The translations under genes and the position numbers were made by a program. The notes below the pieces were generated by a model. It saw nothing but the letters and a program-made list of their open reading frames with translations, made no database searches and had not been told where the DNA came from. This document shows positions 12,663 to 27,054 of a stretch of 34,490 bases of DNA, piece by piece. Positions within the stretch are counted from its first letter, which is position 1. Every line of letters begins with the position of its first letter. The stretch covers positions 1 to 34,490 of the forward strand of contig JABVXU010000562.1 of the NCBI GenBank assembly GCA_013365365.1, in the 5' to 3' direction. This DNA is from Cruorifilaria tuberocauda. Its lineage: Eukaryota > Nematoda > Chromadorea > Rhabditida > Onchocercidae.

Positions 12663-12668
12663 CACGTG
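12663..12668. promoter_or_regulatory. CACGTG E-box close to the SDA1 start
   Basis: Second canonical E-box of the divergent region, 58 bases before the SDA1 ATG. Myc/Max-type factors bind this hexamer and drive ribosome biogenesis genes in animals, which would suit SDA1. Function here is inference. Confidence 0.4.
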
Positions 12669-12716
12669 AAGAGTGAACACATTTATTACATCTGATATTA
12701 ATGTGTTGTTCATTTC

Positions 12717-12718
12717 AG
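12717..12718 (+). promoter_or_regulatory. Candidate trans-splice acceptor before SDA1
   Basis: GTTCATTTCAG ends eight bases before the ATG at 12727, a very good nematode acceptor in the usual place for spliced-leader addition. Confidence 0.65.
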
Positions 12719-12726
12719 GTTAGTTA

Positions 12727-15700
12727 ATGGCATCTCACCTGGAAATAAATATTGGATTATTACAGGAATTGGTACGCGTATTTTTTTAAGTTTCTATTCT
12801 ACTGCATGGCATGAAACTGAATTTCATTGTCTTCTTTTGCAGATTAGATGGAAAATCCATTCTGTTAAATCATGCTTGCAAGCATGATGAATGTGTTAAT
12901 GAAATTATCTGCGTGTATGCAGTCATCGTATTTTTCTTTTTTTGTAATTAGCCGCAATTCTACTTTTGGTGTAATGGAAAACATGCAATACTACGGAATG
13001 GGGTTTTTACGATTAGAGAATCGTATAATTGTTACGAATAGCAATATATGTTTTCTTGAAACTTTCTTGCTTTTTTGAAAGACAAATATCTAAGCTAGCT
13101 TACACATTAAATGGTAAGTATAACAGATGGATGAAAATAATATTTTTTTAATGAATTCATCTGGTATGCTAAAACTTTGATTTTTAGATAAACAAAGATC
13201 CAGAATCATACAGAGAGGAATTCTTGGCGCAGTACAATTTTTATATTAAAACAGTGCAATTATTGAAATTGCAACCAAGTTTAAATAGTGCGGATCTGCA
13301 ATCATTGCAGGAGCTGATTAATTTCTTGGCATGTATTAGTAGCCACTATCCAAGTTAGTTTACGAGATTATTTATTTATTTGAACTAAGTAATTTTTTGT
13401 TCTTGGTTAGCTCTCATATATATATTTTTTTCACTATATTTCAACAAACTCTATAAAATGTTGACATATTGTAATTTTTTGCTGAATTTAATTCCTTTTA
13501 CAGGAGAGAGCAAAGAATATGCGGCTAGTATAATAGAGATTCTGAGTAGTCGGTTGACTGGACTTGATCCGGAGGTAATTTTTTGAATTTTTGAAAAGCA
13601 TGAAAGGAGGTTTTTTTCCCAAGTAGAAGTGATATCACATAATAAAAGAGAATTTGTCAAGTCTTCAATTTATTATCGAAATTATTTTTCAAGCGGTATA
13701 ATCAATTGAATGAGATTCTCTAATTATAAATGCTTCAGATTCGTGTAGCATTTTGTAAAGCTCTTATTACATTACGAAATCGCCAGATCATCGATTCTTT
13801 GGCTGTTATCGATTTATTTTTCAAGCTTGTTCCTTGTAATGACAAAAATTTGAGGTACCATGAATTCTTTATCTTAACGCTCCATTTCTGGAACTGAAAT
13901 TTGCATAAAAGGCGCTAAATTAATCTTTGCTGTAGCTATTGTCTTGAACACTCAAAATGTATGAAATCTAAGAAAAGATGAGAGAGATAGGAATCGTGTT
14001 ATTTAACTTACAGAAAGTTCATTTGCGGATCAATAAAGGCTCTAATAAAAAAACTTGCATTGCAATATCGGGATCAGAAAACTCTATGTAAAGTTCGAAC
14101 TTTTTTGTTCACAAAATTGAAGGACTCTCGATCCGTCGTAGTACGCACAGCTGCATTGGTAAGGTTTCGTTTGCTTTCCAATTTTTATTCACACGTAAAG
14201 TTTTTATTTTCTTTCATACTTTAATTATTTCAGATACTTATTGACGGATTTCGAAAGAGTTTTTTGAAAGATGCTAAAACAGCAAATGCGTTGGCAGAGT
14301 GCTGTCTCCACAAGATTGCACGCATTCAGGTTTATCAAAATCACACCTTATAGAAGTGATAGTTTAATCACGTAGGCAGGTGATACCGAAATATTTTCTT
14401 GGCTTTTGTTATATTCTTTTGTTAAAGACTTGCATAGGCCATAAATTTTCGACTAATACTACAGCCTGCTGAATTTAGACTACTTTGAATTCATTAGGTT
14501 TTAGTAGTTCATTTCTTCTGTTTATAGGTTGCAGCAATGAAATTTTTCCTTGGTTCATTGGAAGATGACGATTCCGATGACGACGAAAGTGGGAGTGAAG
14601 TAGAAGATGAAAAAACTTTGAAAGAGGTATTTCGTTTACCGAATGGCTTGAAAATGTGCTGGGTTTTGTTGTTGGTACTTTGTTCGGAAAACTTAGACAT
14701 CTGAAATATTTTTTAGGTTATCGTTGCATACAAAGCTGCAAAAAAAACTCGTAAAAAGAAAGAAAAATTCATGAAGGCTAAAAAATTGTTAAGTAGTGGT
14801 AAAAAATCCAAAAAAGAGATTGCCGGAAAATTCTGCAATCTATTAGCAATTCGTTACATTTACGATCCTCAAACATTTACTGAGCGATTGTTTGGCTTAT
14901 TGGAGAGTAGGAAAAATGATAAATTCGAAACACGTCTTCTGTGTATGGCTCTATGTGCTCGAGTGATTGGTATTCACAAATTGCAAGCATTATCATTTTA
15001 TTCCTACATGCATCGCTTTCTCCAACCAAAACAAAGAGAAGTTTGTTATTACCACTTTACGAATAGTATTTTCGGTGGTGTTGGCATTAAAAGACAATTC
15101 CATTTGTTCTGTGCTTACTAGCTAATACTTTATTTCGGAACTTCCAATTCCAATAATACAGAGTAGGAATTTTAAAGGAATTTTTCAGGTTACCAGGATA
15201 CTGCTTTATGTGGCGCAGGCCTGTCATGAATTAGTGCCTCCAGATATTGTTGAACAGTTAGTATATGTTATTGCTCAAAACTTTGTTTCTGATCGAAATA
15301 CACCGGAAGCAGTGACAGTTGGATTAAATACTATACGTGAAATATTCGCGAACTGTCCATTTGCTGCAACAGAGGATTTGCTTAGAGATTTAACTGATGT
15401 ATGCATTCATTTCCCTTTCATTTTCTTATTTTCCATCTTTTTGAACTTGTCTAAATGTATTGAAATAAAAAAAGCTAAGGATAATTATCAACATTAAAAT
15501 AGATTCAGGGATTTTACATTTCAAGTGTGATTGGAAGTGATGTGATTGAAATAACTTCAGGACGAATAAATTATTTTTGAATTTCAAAAAAAAAAACGAT
15601 TATAATAACTAGGATAGTTCACAAAGCAAAAAGCACTGTTGTTTAGCTAAGATTAGTGTTGCTTTACTTTGTTGTGTATCAGTGATTTTTTTAGTACAAG

Positions 15701-17369
15701 CGTTTTAAAAATAAGAATGTATCCATGGCAGCACGAGCTATCATCACATTATTTCGCGCTATCAATCCAAAGCTTTTACATAGGAAGGATCGGGGAAGGT
15801 TGGTGAACTAGTCTTACTTTTTTGCGAGAAACTCTGTGATATCTTGGAACATTTACAGACCGACACAAAAATTGAAAGATTTGAAAATAGCTGAATTCGG
15901 TGTTGAACATCCAAAAGAATTCGTAGAAGGAGCAGAATGCCTATCAATGGAAGTTGACGCATCTGATGCTGATCTCGTATGTTTCTTCATGATCTCCAAA
16001 AAAGGAAGGGGTTGCATCCTTCTCAAACGACTCTTTTATCTTTTTCTATATGTGTCATATCATTCTGTGGTGACTTAATAAAGGTCACGACCAAGATAAT
16101 TTACAGTTATCTATTGTAATGTTGAAATTGTATAGTAATATCATTCAAACGTTTATCAGATGCGAAATGATGAAAGTTGTGATACTGATTTCGATTCGAA
16201 TTCTGACATTGAATTTGTTGAAAAAGATTCAGACTCAGGTGGAGGTACGAGCTCATGCGATCATCACGTAGCTGTAACAAATATTTGCGCTGATAATCAA
16301 GGTTCTTTCAATGAGGATACCTGTACGATGGTAACATTTCTATTTTTGCATGCATCTACTGGCGGCTCGGTGTTTGAACAGATGTTTTTTATTTCTTTTT
16401 TTTTGTGACTTTCATGCAGTCCCATAGGATTAGCCCAAAGTGAAAGTGGCATAACGGAAATTTCGTTTAAACCATTACTCTTATTTTATTTATCATTGTT
16501 CGAGATTCTGGTGAACATCTTTTCTCGAATTAGCTAATCTCATGTTTAATTATTGTATTAAAGCTTAACTAAACATTGTTGTTGTTTCAGAAAATCACTT
16601 CTGAAACAAAAGAAAAAGCAAGGCAAGTATGTGAAGCTAGAATCTTAACTCAGGATGATTTCCATAAAATCAATGCTTTCCGTTTGAAACAACAAATGGG
16701 ATATACTCAAAAAAAAAGGAACGATGATATGAAATTGGAGGAAGAAGTGGAAGAAATCATCGCTAGGTAATTTTTTATTATTCATTAGGTGTTTCGGAGA
16801 ATGGACTGTTGAACATTTTTGTGTTTGATGAAAATCCTTATTGTTTTTATAATTTAAGAGAGAAAAAAAGAGTGCAATCTAATATTCAAAATTTGCTTGT
16901 GCACTGGTATGAGTTATAAAGGTATAAATTTATTTAAAAAAAAACAATGCATTATGCAGACAAAATGAAAATGGTTTGCCACGACTTAAAGACATTGAAA
17001 AATTCCACAAAAAGCTGAGGAGAGAAACGAAAGAAGAAAGAATGGAAACGGTAAAAAAGGGTCGAGAAGGTCGTCAACAGTTTGGGAAACCTAAAAAAAC
17101 GGTAACAATTTAGTGACTGATGGACTTTTTAAGATCAAATTTAGCCGTGAGTAAGATTAATGGCTAAAAATTTTTGCGATGTATCTGAGAATTTATTGCA
17201 TGAGTTTTAGGGGTCACACGTTGGTCGTACAAACAGAGAATTAATGAAGCGGAAGAATTTCCAAATGGTGCGGCCTAAGCTGAGAGGGAAGAATCGCCAG
17301 AGGAGTTTTAAAGAGCGTCAAGAAAGCTTGCGGAAATATCTTTTACGTCAGGCGGGTCGGAAGGTCTGA
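12727..17369 (+). CDS. SDA1: SDA1 (SDAD1), 60S ribosome biogenesis factor
   Basis: Fifteen exons (12727-12771, 13188-13353, 13504-13574, 13739-13854, 14014-14158, 14234-14329, 14528-14626, 14717-15040, 15189-15398, 15695-15798, 15859-15976, 16160-16330, 16591-16766, 16960-17101, 17211-17369) give 713 residues; the family is about 690-770. Recognisable blocks in order are the N-terminal [14 protein letters not shown], the helical-repeat part with VAAMKFFLG and an acidic/basic stretch (exons 7-8), [28 protein letters not shown] across exons 8-9, [30 protein letters not shown] in exon 10, an acidic low-complexity region in exons 11-12, RILTQDDF in exon 13, and a strongly basic C-terminus in exons 14-15. 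SDA1 is a nucleolar/nucleoplasmic protein needed for late 60S assembly and export; yeast Sda1 also affects G1 progress and actin. It is divergent from clk-2 and is followed by rpt-2 on the same strand, 1.25 kb on. Confidence 0.95.
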
Positions 17370-18623
17370 GTGAATATTTTATTTCAACAAATATTCCTTG
17401 TCGCAATTTATTAAAATAAAATGTTAAATATGTCGTTTTCATAAATTACATCGTATTAGTCGAAGATGCAACCTGCAATACAGCATCTTCATTTATAATA
17501 AATTCCCCATTTTATGTTATATCCTAGCTATTCTTCTTCTTTCAAGTTTGATGGAATGTGCGAGTATATTCTTGTTGCTTGGTCCTTTTCAGTCTGTGTG
17601 AAAAATACGGGACCAATTTTCAATAAAGAATTGGGAATTAAAAAAATTATGTTAATTAAAAAATATACCTCAGGCCAAGGTTGCTTATGAACACCCTATT
17701 TTCCTGTCTCACAATTCAGATGCTCTTACTAAAGTTGCACTTCTCCAGAAAGTTCTTTAAAACAATTTCCATTTTTCTATATTTGAAAGGAACTGGTGCT
17801 ATTAAAGTCATTCAATTATAAAAAAGTGACGTCGCCGCAAAGAATTAAGTTTCTTCTAAATGTTCTTAATTCCATTTACCTTTATTAAATATTCCATATA
17901 ATTTTGTGAGGAAATGCTTTCGAAACATTCAGTGAGGAGTGATCATGCCAGTGGCAAAGATAAAATTAAGGAATGAAGACGGATTAATGAAGTATAATTG
18001 TCAATGGAGTATGATTGTCTGGTGAAACACGTAGCATTACATTACTTCACTTATATCACATCACTTAATTTTTTGTTGATCAAACAGTTAAAAGAGTTCC
18101 TTCCATCACTAATTCTTCAATTTTTTTAATCCGCATATGACATGGCTGTCAGAGAAGATCAGAAATGAAGCCATAGGATTGACGGGTTTCACAGTGCACG
18201 GGTAAATTTCTCATGGCGTTTTGCTAAACGTTTTGGGCGTAACTGCTATGTTCATATTTACCTGAAGGTGATCGAGGAGTGGGGTAGTGAAGTGACTGTC
18301 GTTGGTAATTCTGAAGGATGATGAATTGATTGTAGGTTTCTTTGGTGTAAACGCTGATTTCAGCGGTAATTTAAGAGGCCTATGAAATAAGGTTTGGCAT
18401 GAAAAGCGATTTCCGTATCTTTGCCGCATTTTGTTCTAATATTTCTTCTCAGTTGACTAATTCTATTCATTGTTTCACAAAATGACAAACGCGCAGATTT
18501 AATGAAACTGGTACTGCTAAATTTTATGATAAATTAGAAGAAGTAGCCTATCTTATAATGTATATTATGATGGATTTGAAGCGCAAGTTCATCTTACCAT
18601 TGTGCATTGTTAATTTATTGAAG
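17370..18623. other. Intergenic between SDA1 and rpt-2
   Basis: Begins with the SDA1 3' UTR and should end with the rpt-2 promoter. The stretch about 18170-18430 is less AT-rich than its flanks and carries a 72-residue minus frame, but that frame shows no family likeness or splice partners. The gap is longer than a typical nematode operon spacer, so I treat the two genes as separately transcribed. Confidence 0.5.
17415..17420 (+). terminator. Poly(A) signal of SDA1
   Basis: AATAAA starting 46 bases after the stop codon, a normal nematode 3' UTR distance. Confidence 0.6.
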
Positions 18624-21420
<2,797 letters not shown>

Positions 21421-21610
21421 GAAGCATCATTTCGTGGTTTTTTCGTGCACCATTATCCGTTTTACTAATCCAAGTCAAATCTTTTTGATCACTAGAAAAC
21501 TCTGTATGTTATGGTTTTCTGTTTGGCTAGGAAAGTGTTGAGAAATAACTTTTAGTCCTTGTCAAATTTTGATTTTACTTTTTTCTAATTTGTACTTCAG
21601 CTTCGAGGTC

Positions 21611-21616
21611 AATAAA
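21611..21616 (+). terminator. Poly(A) signal of rpt-2
   Basis: AATAAA 191 bases after the rpt-2 stop codon. Confidence 0.55.
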
Positions 21617-22671
21617 TTTCTTTTTTTTGAATATGAACAGCCATTATAGTAGAAGCATCATACAGCAGTTCAACGAGTAAAATCGTTTGCTTTGAATTTA
21701 CTGTCGATGAGAATCTTTTTGAACAGAAGAATTAACTAATATGAGGGTAGGACCGGCATGCATTTTACTCAACAAAAGATTATACTGTTTAGGTTCTCAT
21801 GACATATCAGCACATTTTGCTATTTCTTATGGTTGTACTGTGAAAACAATTAAAATGAACAGTGTGTTTCAAGTTATAAAAGTTGTTCTTCATACATTTA
21901 TCGATAAGTTGACACGGGATTAATGCCTATCATTCATTGGATTAGACTAGCAGTTGAACACAGATATATGGGCTTAAAACGTGTTTAATCGTGTATTGAT
22001 GATGAAGAATATTGTAGGAGATCTCGATATACTGTGAGAAAGATGATGTTGATCAAACTGTTTCTGAACGAACTAGCTGAAGAATTCATCGAATTTTCGT
22101 GCTGTGAGTGATTTTATACAACTCTTCGGGAATGTATGAAATGGATGCGGAACAAGGATCTTATTTTTCAAGGCAAACAGTACACTATCTGATCAGATAA
22201 TTGGATCGAAATCTTAAGTTGTCAAAAAATGTACCCACATTACATTGCTTTATTTATCTCATACATTTATCAATTTATTCCGTTTTGAATTATAACCTAA
22301 CTGAAAAATAATCCATATTTTAAGTGAATTTTATCTTCGTAACTTTTAGTTTTAATAATCAATAACAAGTTCTGCTGAATACTGATTGTTTCAATTCTTT
22401 TACTTCTAATTTACTTACTGTATTATTTGCAAGATATCAAATTTCTTATCCACTAGTTCAGGATGCGAAAGAAATCCTAAGTTCTAACAATTATTTTGTA
22501 GTATATTTATCTTCATCTATAATGAATAGTTGTACTTTACGGCAAAAATTTGGTCTATTTTTTCTTTATCTATTAGAGACAATTTTTATTTTTAAGAGTG
22601 TAAAGTGACAGATTGATCATTTATTGGATATCAATAAACGAACAGAGTGAAAGTAAGTAGAAGTGATATCA

Positions 22672-22677
22672 TTTATT
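22672..22677 (-). terminator. Candidate poly(A) signal of the small glycine-zipper gene
   Basis: TTTATT on plus reads AATAAA on minus only five bases past the stop codon. A second copy at 22620-22625 would give a longer 3' UTR. Confidence 0.35.
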
Positions 22678-22681
22678 GATA

Positions 22682-23184
22682 TTATTTTCCGAATAATCCT
22701 CCTATCAAACCACCGATACCAGCACCAATTGCAGCACCATAATGAAGTCCAATTAAGCCTCTAAAAAATGGTTATTTAAATATGTGATGAAACAAAATCC
22801 CAAGTAACAGGATTTTTTAATATTAGATTGACATTGCTGTGATCCTCTCTCAATAAACTGGAAATTACATCAAACTTTCTATAGATAAGTGTAAATGGAA
22901 GGAAAGTAAGAATGCCAAAAAACCCATCAGTTTAGGCTAATCACAAATCAATTTCATACTATATTTTCGAATTTGAAAATTTATTAAAAGCGGTTGAATG
23001 CGAATAAAACTAATTTAATTTAAATTCGCAGAAGTTCAAAGAAAAAATAAATATACCTGTCCCAAATCGGATAGAATACGTAAATTGGAGGAGGATAAGC
23101 TGGATAGACAGGACAAAAAATACAGGAACCAACGAGACGTGGCAGCAGTAATAGCATTGGAGATAGGAAAAAAATGAGATTCAT
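22682..23184 (-). CDS. Small secreted glycine-zipper protein A (68 residues)
   Basis: Two exons, 23184-23057 and 22760-22682, joined by a phase-2 intron (gtatat...tttttag), give 68 residues. Residues 1-20 are a clear signal peptide (IFFLSPMLLLLP core, then VGSC). The short middle has a CIFC pair (C21, C24) and is rich in Pro, Tyr and aromatic residues (PVYPAYPPPIYVFYPIW). Exon 2 codes for a tail of Gly, Ala, Ile and Leu in which glycines sit at 47, 51, 55, 59, 63 and 67, a perfect GxxxG ladder, closing with Lys68. Such glycine zippers pack transmembrane or oligomeric helices. The layout matches the neighbouring gene at 25542-26216. I do not recognise a named family; antimicrobial-like, cuticle-linked or membrane-active roles are all open. 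TTTCCAG on minus, 29 bases before the ATG, is a likely trans-splice acceptor. Confidence 0.72.
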
Positions 23185-23213
23185 TCTTATTACTTCTCGA
23201 TATTATTAATTTG

Positions 23214-23215
23214 CT
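23214..23215 (-). promoter_or_regulatory. Candidate trans-splice acceptor before protein A
   Basis: ATATTTCCAG on minus ends 29 bases before the ATG at 23184, with a T-rich run ahead of it. Confidence 0.5.
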
Positions 23216-24312
23216 GGAAATATAAATACACTAAATCAGAAATTCTTCGAAATAGATAAATCTTGAAAAGATTTTTTGAAATGAATGAAGTGATGCAGGC
23301 TTATCAAAAATGTTTCTCAACCATTTTAGCTAATTTCCAATAATTAATTTTATTTTTCAAACATTTCATCTCACAAAATATCCTCTAGAGTTCGAATGGG
23401 AAAAATTTTTATGAAAAAATATAAGTTTCAAAAACTAATAACTCATGAAAAAAGATTGAAAATTTCAGTGAAAGTAACATTTGCTTTGCACCTTTGCTTA
23501 TTTAAAGGAACAATTCTTCGGAACAGGTTTCCATTTATCTATTCAAAAAAACGATAAGAATGTATGAAATGTTTGACTGCAACCCATATTGACATTACCT
23601 GATTTCAAGCAGAGAAAAAAACTTAGTAATCACAAATCGAAGAGCATCAAAAAAAGTAATTACTGTTGAACTTTTTCATAACAATAAAAGTTACAATCTT
23701 GGCAAAACAACAATCTTGCGACAAATTAAGAAGAAACTTTACTTCCTCTTCAATACTTGGTATTTTTGATCTCCAAACATGAGATAAGAGATTTTCCACC
23801 TATTCTCTTAATTATAAATTAAGTAAACATTAAATATCACAGGTTTCCTCATTTCTACGATTGCATGTATTATTCTCTAATGAATTCAGAACTTTCTAGA
23901 GCACCGTTGAAGTCTCACTTTCCTTCTTACTACTTCTATCATGAAAGTTTTTTAAATTGAACAATTTATTGCTTCACAGATAAAGATAGATTATTGTAAA
24001 GATTTATTTTTTACGGAAGTTTAGTAGTACCCTTAGTTTGTAGTTTAGTATTTAGTAATAGCATACGACAGTTATAATGTCAATAGATTATTTCCTTTTG
24101 ATTATCAATGACTGAAATGATTGTTTCAAATTTTGAATTTGAAAGAACTGATTGATTTGACTAATTTAGTTGATGAGATGGCTTCGTTTGGGCATATTGT
24201 GAGACTTTTCTGGATAGATCAAGGAACTCCATCCCGTTTAGCAGTAAGTAATACTGTATATATTCCTTCACTGAGCGATATTTGGACAAAGATGTCTAAG
24301 AGAAAGTGAATG

Positions 24313-24384
24313 GTGATTCACGTAGACACGCAAGGGATAAAGTAGACAGTGAATCACGTAGAGATATACAAGAGATAGTTAAGG
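24313..24384. repeat. Degenerate 36-base direct duplication
   Basis: GTGATTCACGTAGA (from 24313) recurs as GTGAATCACGTAGA (from 24349), followed in both units by a CAAG(G/A)GATA stretch. The first copy is preceded by GTGAAT, which makes an inverted pair with ATTCAC across three bases. Confidence 0.5.
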
Positions 24385-25541
24385 TTAAAAAGCGATCACA
24401 TATTTGGAAAAAAACTGAAGATTAAAAGATGTAACACAAATTTTGCAGCTACAACGATGTTTTCATTATAAAGATATTTTGTATTCGCGCTGTACAATTA
24501 TTTTGTTCTTCCGATAACGCATCGCATAATTTACAATGTGACGTTAAATGCTGTAAGTCACAAAGGTAAGCAATTCGTAAATCAAATAAGTTCTGGGGCT
24601 AATTTGTGCAAAAACGTATAATGCACAGGAAAATACGGAATATTTTTTCGTTTTGGTATTTTTTCAAAGTAATTTTCAAGTAAAAATTTGAAAAACATTG
24701 GTTGCATTCAAAGAAGGAAAGAGGAAAAAAACAAAGAAGAAAAGGAAGCACAGGTGTTCACTTGCTAATAATGGTAATATATAAATTTCATACGAACATT
24801 TAATGCTTCTTGATAAGTGTTAATAAGTAATATGTGATAAATATAATAGAAATGATAAGGCAAGGAGATCTTTGATGTGAAATTAACATAACTTTTGAAG
24901 TTCGAAATTTTTCTTTAACATTAATTGTTTATATTTTGCTTAGCTCTCAGCACACCGATATATTTTTGGTATTAATCATTTCAAAAGCGCAGAATGTAAA
25001 AAATTATTTTTTAAATCATGATATCATTTAAATTGTTGAATTAATTTAATTCAGATAAAGCTATTTCATTTGGAAGTTGCTTTCCAACTATTTTCTTTTT
25101 ATAAGCTCGTTGTCTTATTTTTGGAATTAATTTAGATTTATTTTTTCTCTTCGATAGAAAGAATTGAAAAAAGGAATGAAAGATAATTTTCATTTTTTTT
25201 CTTTCCTCCTTTTTTCAACTTTCTTATGTGAAACACTGTATTTGAAGTTTATATTCAACAAGCATAGATCATCTCCGATATTCTAATATCGGCAGGCTAC
25301 ATAAAGAAATTACATTCTGGAGTTTAATTTAAAAAAATCATTGTTAGTGATGATGCTATAGAATATGATAGCTCTAATAACAATTGAAATGTTGTCGCTA
25401 ATATTTTTCAGATTATAACTTTGAAATATTGCACTTTCGAGAAATTAAACACGAATGTTTCGGAATATATTTCAATTAAAATATATCATGGAAATCATTG
25501 ATAGTACATCAAAAAATGTATGATTTTCATTCTTCTGGTTA

Positions 25542-26216
25542 TCATCCAATCAATCCAACAATACCACCGATCGCAGCTCCAGCACCTGCACCTTTCAACG
25601 CTCCATATGCGCCACTCTTCAGCAAGCTTCCAAAGCTAAACTGTATTATTAAAAATTATGCATGAACATATAATTAATTATATTGCTATAGCTAAGTAAT
25701 TGCAGTTGTCGCTAATATTTCTGAGATAAACAAACATTCACACTTTTCACAATGAATGTAATTTTTAAAAAGGTAAATTGAGCATAATATGATGTTAAGA
25801 TTAGAGGCCTGTATTCAATAATATTGAATGTAAAGTTTAATAGATAATGTTATACTCAGCTTTTGATATCTTAAAGCACATTCAAAAACATCTATTAAAC
25901 CAATTTTAATATTATTATTTTAAACATATCCGAAATGTTAATCGAGTTATCACTGAGAAACTGACCTCGGCATATAGTAATAGGCAGGGTAGATGTAATT
26001 TCGAAAAGCCCGAGAAATACTGCCCAAGTTTGAGGAATAACCGTAAGGTTGAAAATTTGAATGATAACTTAGATAGTTTGGATAGCTTGGATATGGTAGA
26101 TTCCCATAGCCATATCCATAACCACTATTTGTTCCGTCATATGGATGGATCCAACCGTAATTCAACCCGGAACTCAATACCGGAATAAGAAACAGAAATA
26201 TGCCCAATAATAACAT
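25542..26216 (-). CDS. Small secreted glycine-zipper protein B (114 residues)
   Basis: Two exons, 26216-25966 and 25635-25542, joined by a phase-2 intron (gtcagt...tttag), give 114 residues. Residues 1-17 are a signal peptide (MLLLGIFLFLIPVLSSG). The middle is rich in Tyr, Gly, Pro, Ser and Asn, with SGYGYGYGNLPYPSYPNY, and ends AYYYMPS. Exon 2 codes for a Gly/Ala/Ile/Leu tail with glycines at 95, 99, 103, 107 and 111, a perfect GxxxG ladder. The signal, aromatic/Pro middle, phase-2 intron and zipper exon repeat the design of the gene at 22682-23184 on the same strand, so I take the two as diverged paralogues. Tyr/Gly-rich secreted parts are also seen in cuticle and eggshell proteins. Function unknown. 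An alternative acceptor six bases upstream (ATACAG) breaks the zipper frame and was not used. Confidence 0.75.
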
Positions 26217-27054
26217 TATTACTGGGTGTTGAAGAAATTCTATAAATAAATAATCAGAAATGAACTCCGGTAATATACTCTTTGAAATTGAAATTTATAT
26301 GAGCATGTTTTTTTATTCTCAATTCCTCTCTTCTATTAGGTTCTATTCATCTGTATTTTCAGCATTCATACTTTTGAACTACAGAAAGAAAAGATATATG
26401 TTTGAAAAATTGAAAATTTTCAAAAAAACGCTATAACGACAACTGATGATTAAATTAGAACAGCTACTATCAGTTATTGATATCCCCACTGTTTACGATA
26501 TTATTTTATACCCTGGAATGATTGTTCAAGGTCGGTGCTCCTTTACCTTTGCCTAATTAATGGAAGACGGAGAATTAGAAAATAATGTTTAATCGTTGCA
26601 TTAAGTTTTACAGTATCACATGCGTTAAAATTCTCGGGAATTGCTGATTTCTTATAGAATGCGAGCAGAAAAAAAGCAAAGATTATTTATTAGTTTTTAT
26701 TTTAAATTTGTTTTAAATAGTCTTTGCATAATTAGTCAATCAATCAAATTAATCTTATATCTTTTTCTGGAAAGTTTTCTATGTTTCTAATATAAATACC
26801 TTGGATTTTTGGCATTTTTATTTGAATAAACTTTTTTCGTAATCTCTTCCGTTTTGAAAAAAAGGGAGGAGAAGGTGTTAAATTCTTCAATCGAAACGGC
26901 CTTGCTCTATTCTTCCCCCCTTCAATCCGGTTTTAAACTTCAAATTCTATTGTAAATTTATATAAAATAGTTAGTTTGGAAAAAAACGATCAATTCTCGA
27001 TTAGCTTCCACAACTATTGCTATCACCTTCAATTCTATTCCCTTTATTTCGACT
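26217..27054. promoter_or_regulatory. Divergent upstream region of protein B and the Cys/Pro gene
   Basis: 838 bases between two outward-reading genes. On minus, TTTATTTATAG ends at 26240, 23 bases before the ATG of protein B, and is a possible trans-splice acceptor. A TATAAAA on minus lies at 26510-26504. On plus, TTTATATAAAA lies at 26957-26967. No coding frame is supported. Confidence 0.45.
26957..26967 (+). promoter_or_regulatory. TATA-like box before the Cys/Pro-rich gene
   Basis: TTTATATAAAA lies 88 bases before the ATG at 27055, a distance compatible with a TATA promoter and a short 5' UTR. In such AT-rich DNA the motif alone is weak evidence. Confidence 0.35.

Larger units (their letters stand above)
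11627..12726. promoter_or_regulatory. Divergent promoter region of clk-2 and SDA1
   Basis: The 1.1 kb between the start codons of two genes read outwards. No coding frame is supported. It contains two CACGTG E-boxes (12327-12332 and 12663-12668), a 17-base palindrome at 12589-12605, a near-palindrome at 12209-12228, and a splice-acceptor-like site before each start codon. No TATA box is obvious for either gene, as is usual for housekeeping genes. Confidence 0.6.
21421..22681. other. Intergenic after rpt-2
   Basis: Contains the rpt-2 3' UTR and poly(A) signal, then an orphan + frame at 21741-21923 (60 residues) and further short frames to about 22110. I see no splice structure linking them. 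Confidence 0.5.
23185..25541. other. Intergenic between the two glycine-zipper genes
   Basis: AT-rich, no gene model supported. It contains an isolated + frame at 24121-24309 that includes a strong GTAAGT donor at 24244, and a degenerate 36-base duplication at 24313-24384. No third glycine-zipper exon is visible on either strand. Confidence 0.5.

Noticed and set aside
12872..13078. 68-residue + frame
   Set aside because: Falls in intron 1 of SDA1; the flanking exons join in phase without it.
17370..18623. SDA1 and rpt-2 as one operon
   Set aside because: The 1.25 kb gap is large for a nematode operon, SDA1 has its own poly(A) signal, and no good trans-splice acceptor is seen just before rpt-2.
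26020..26045. CCCAAGTTTGAG, identical to the 3' half of the nematode spliced leader SL1
   Set aside because: It lies inside the coding exon of glycine-zipper gene B, read antisense, and the first half of SL1 and an SL RNA gene context are missing. Chance match.
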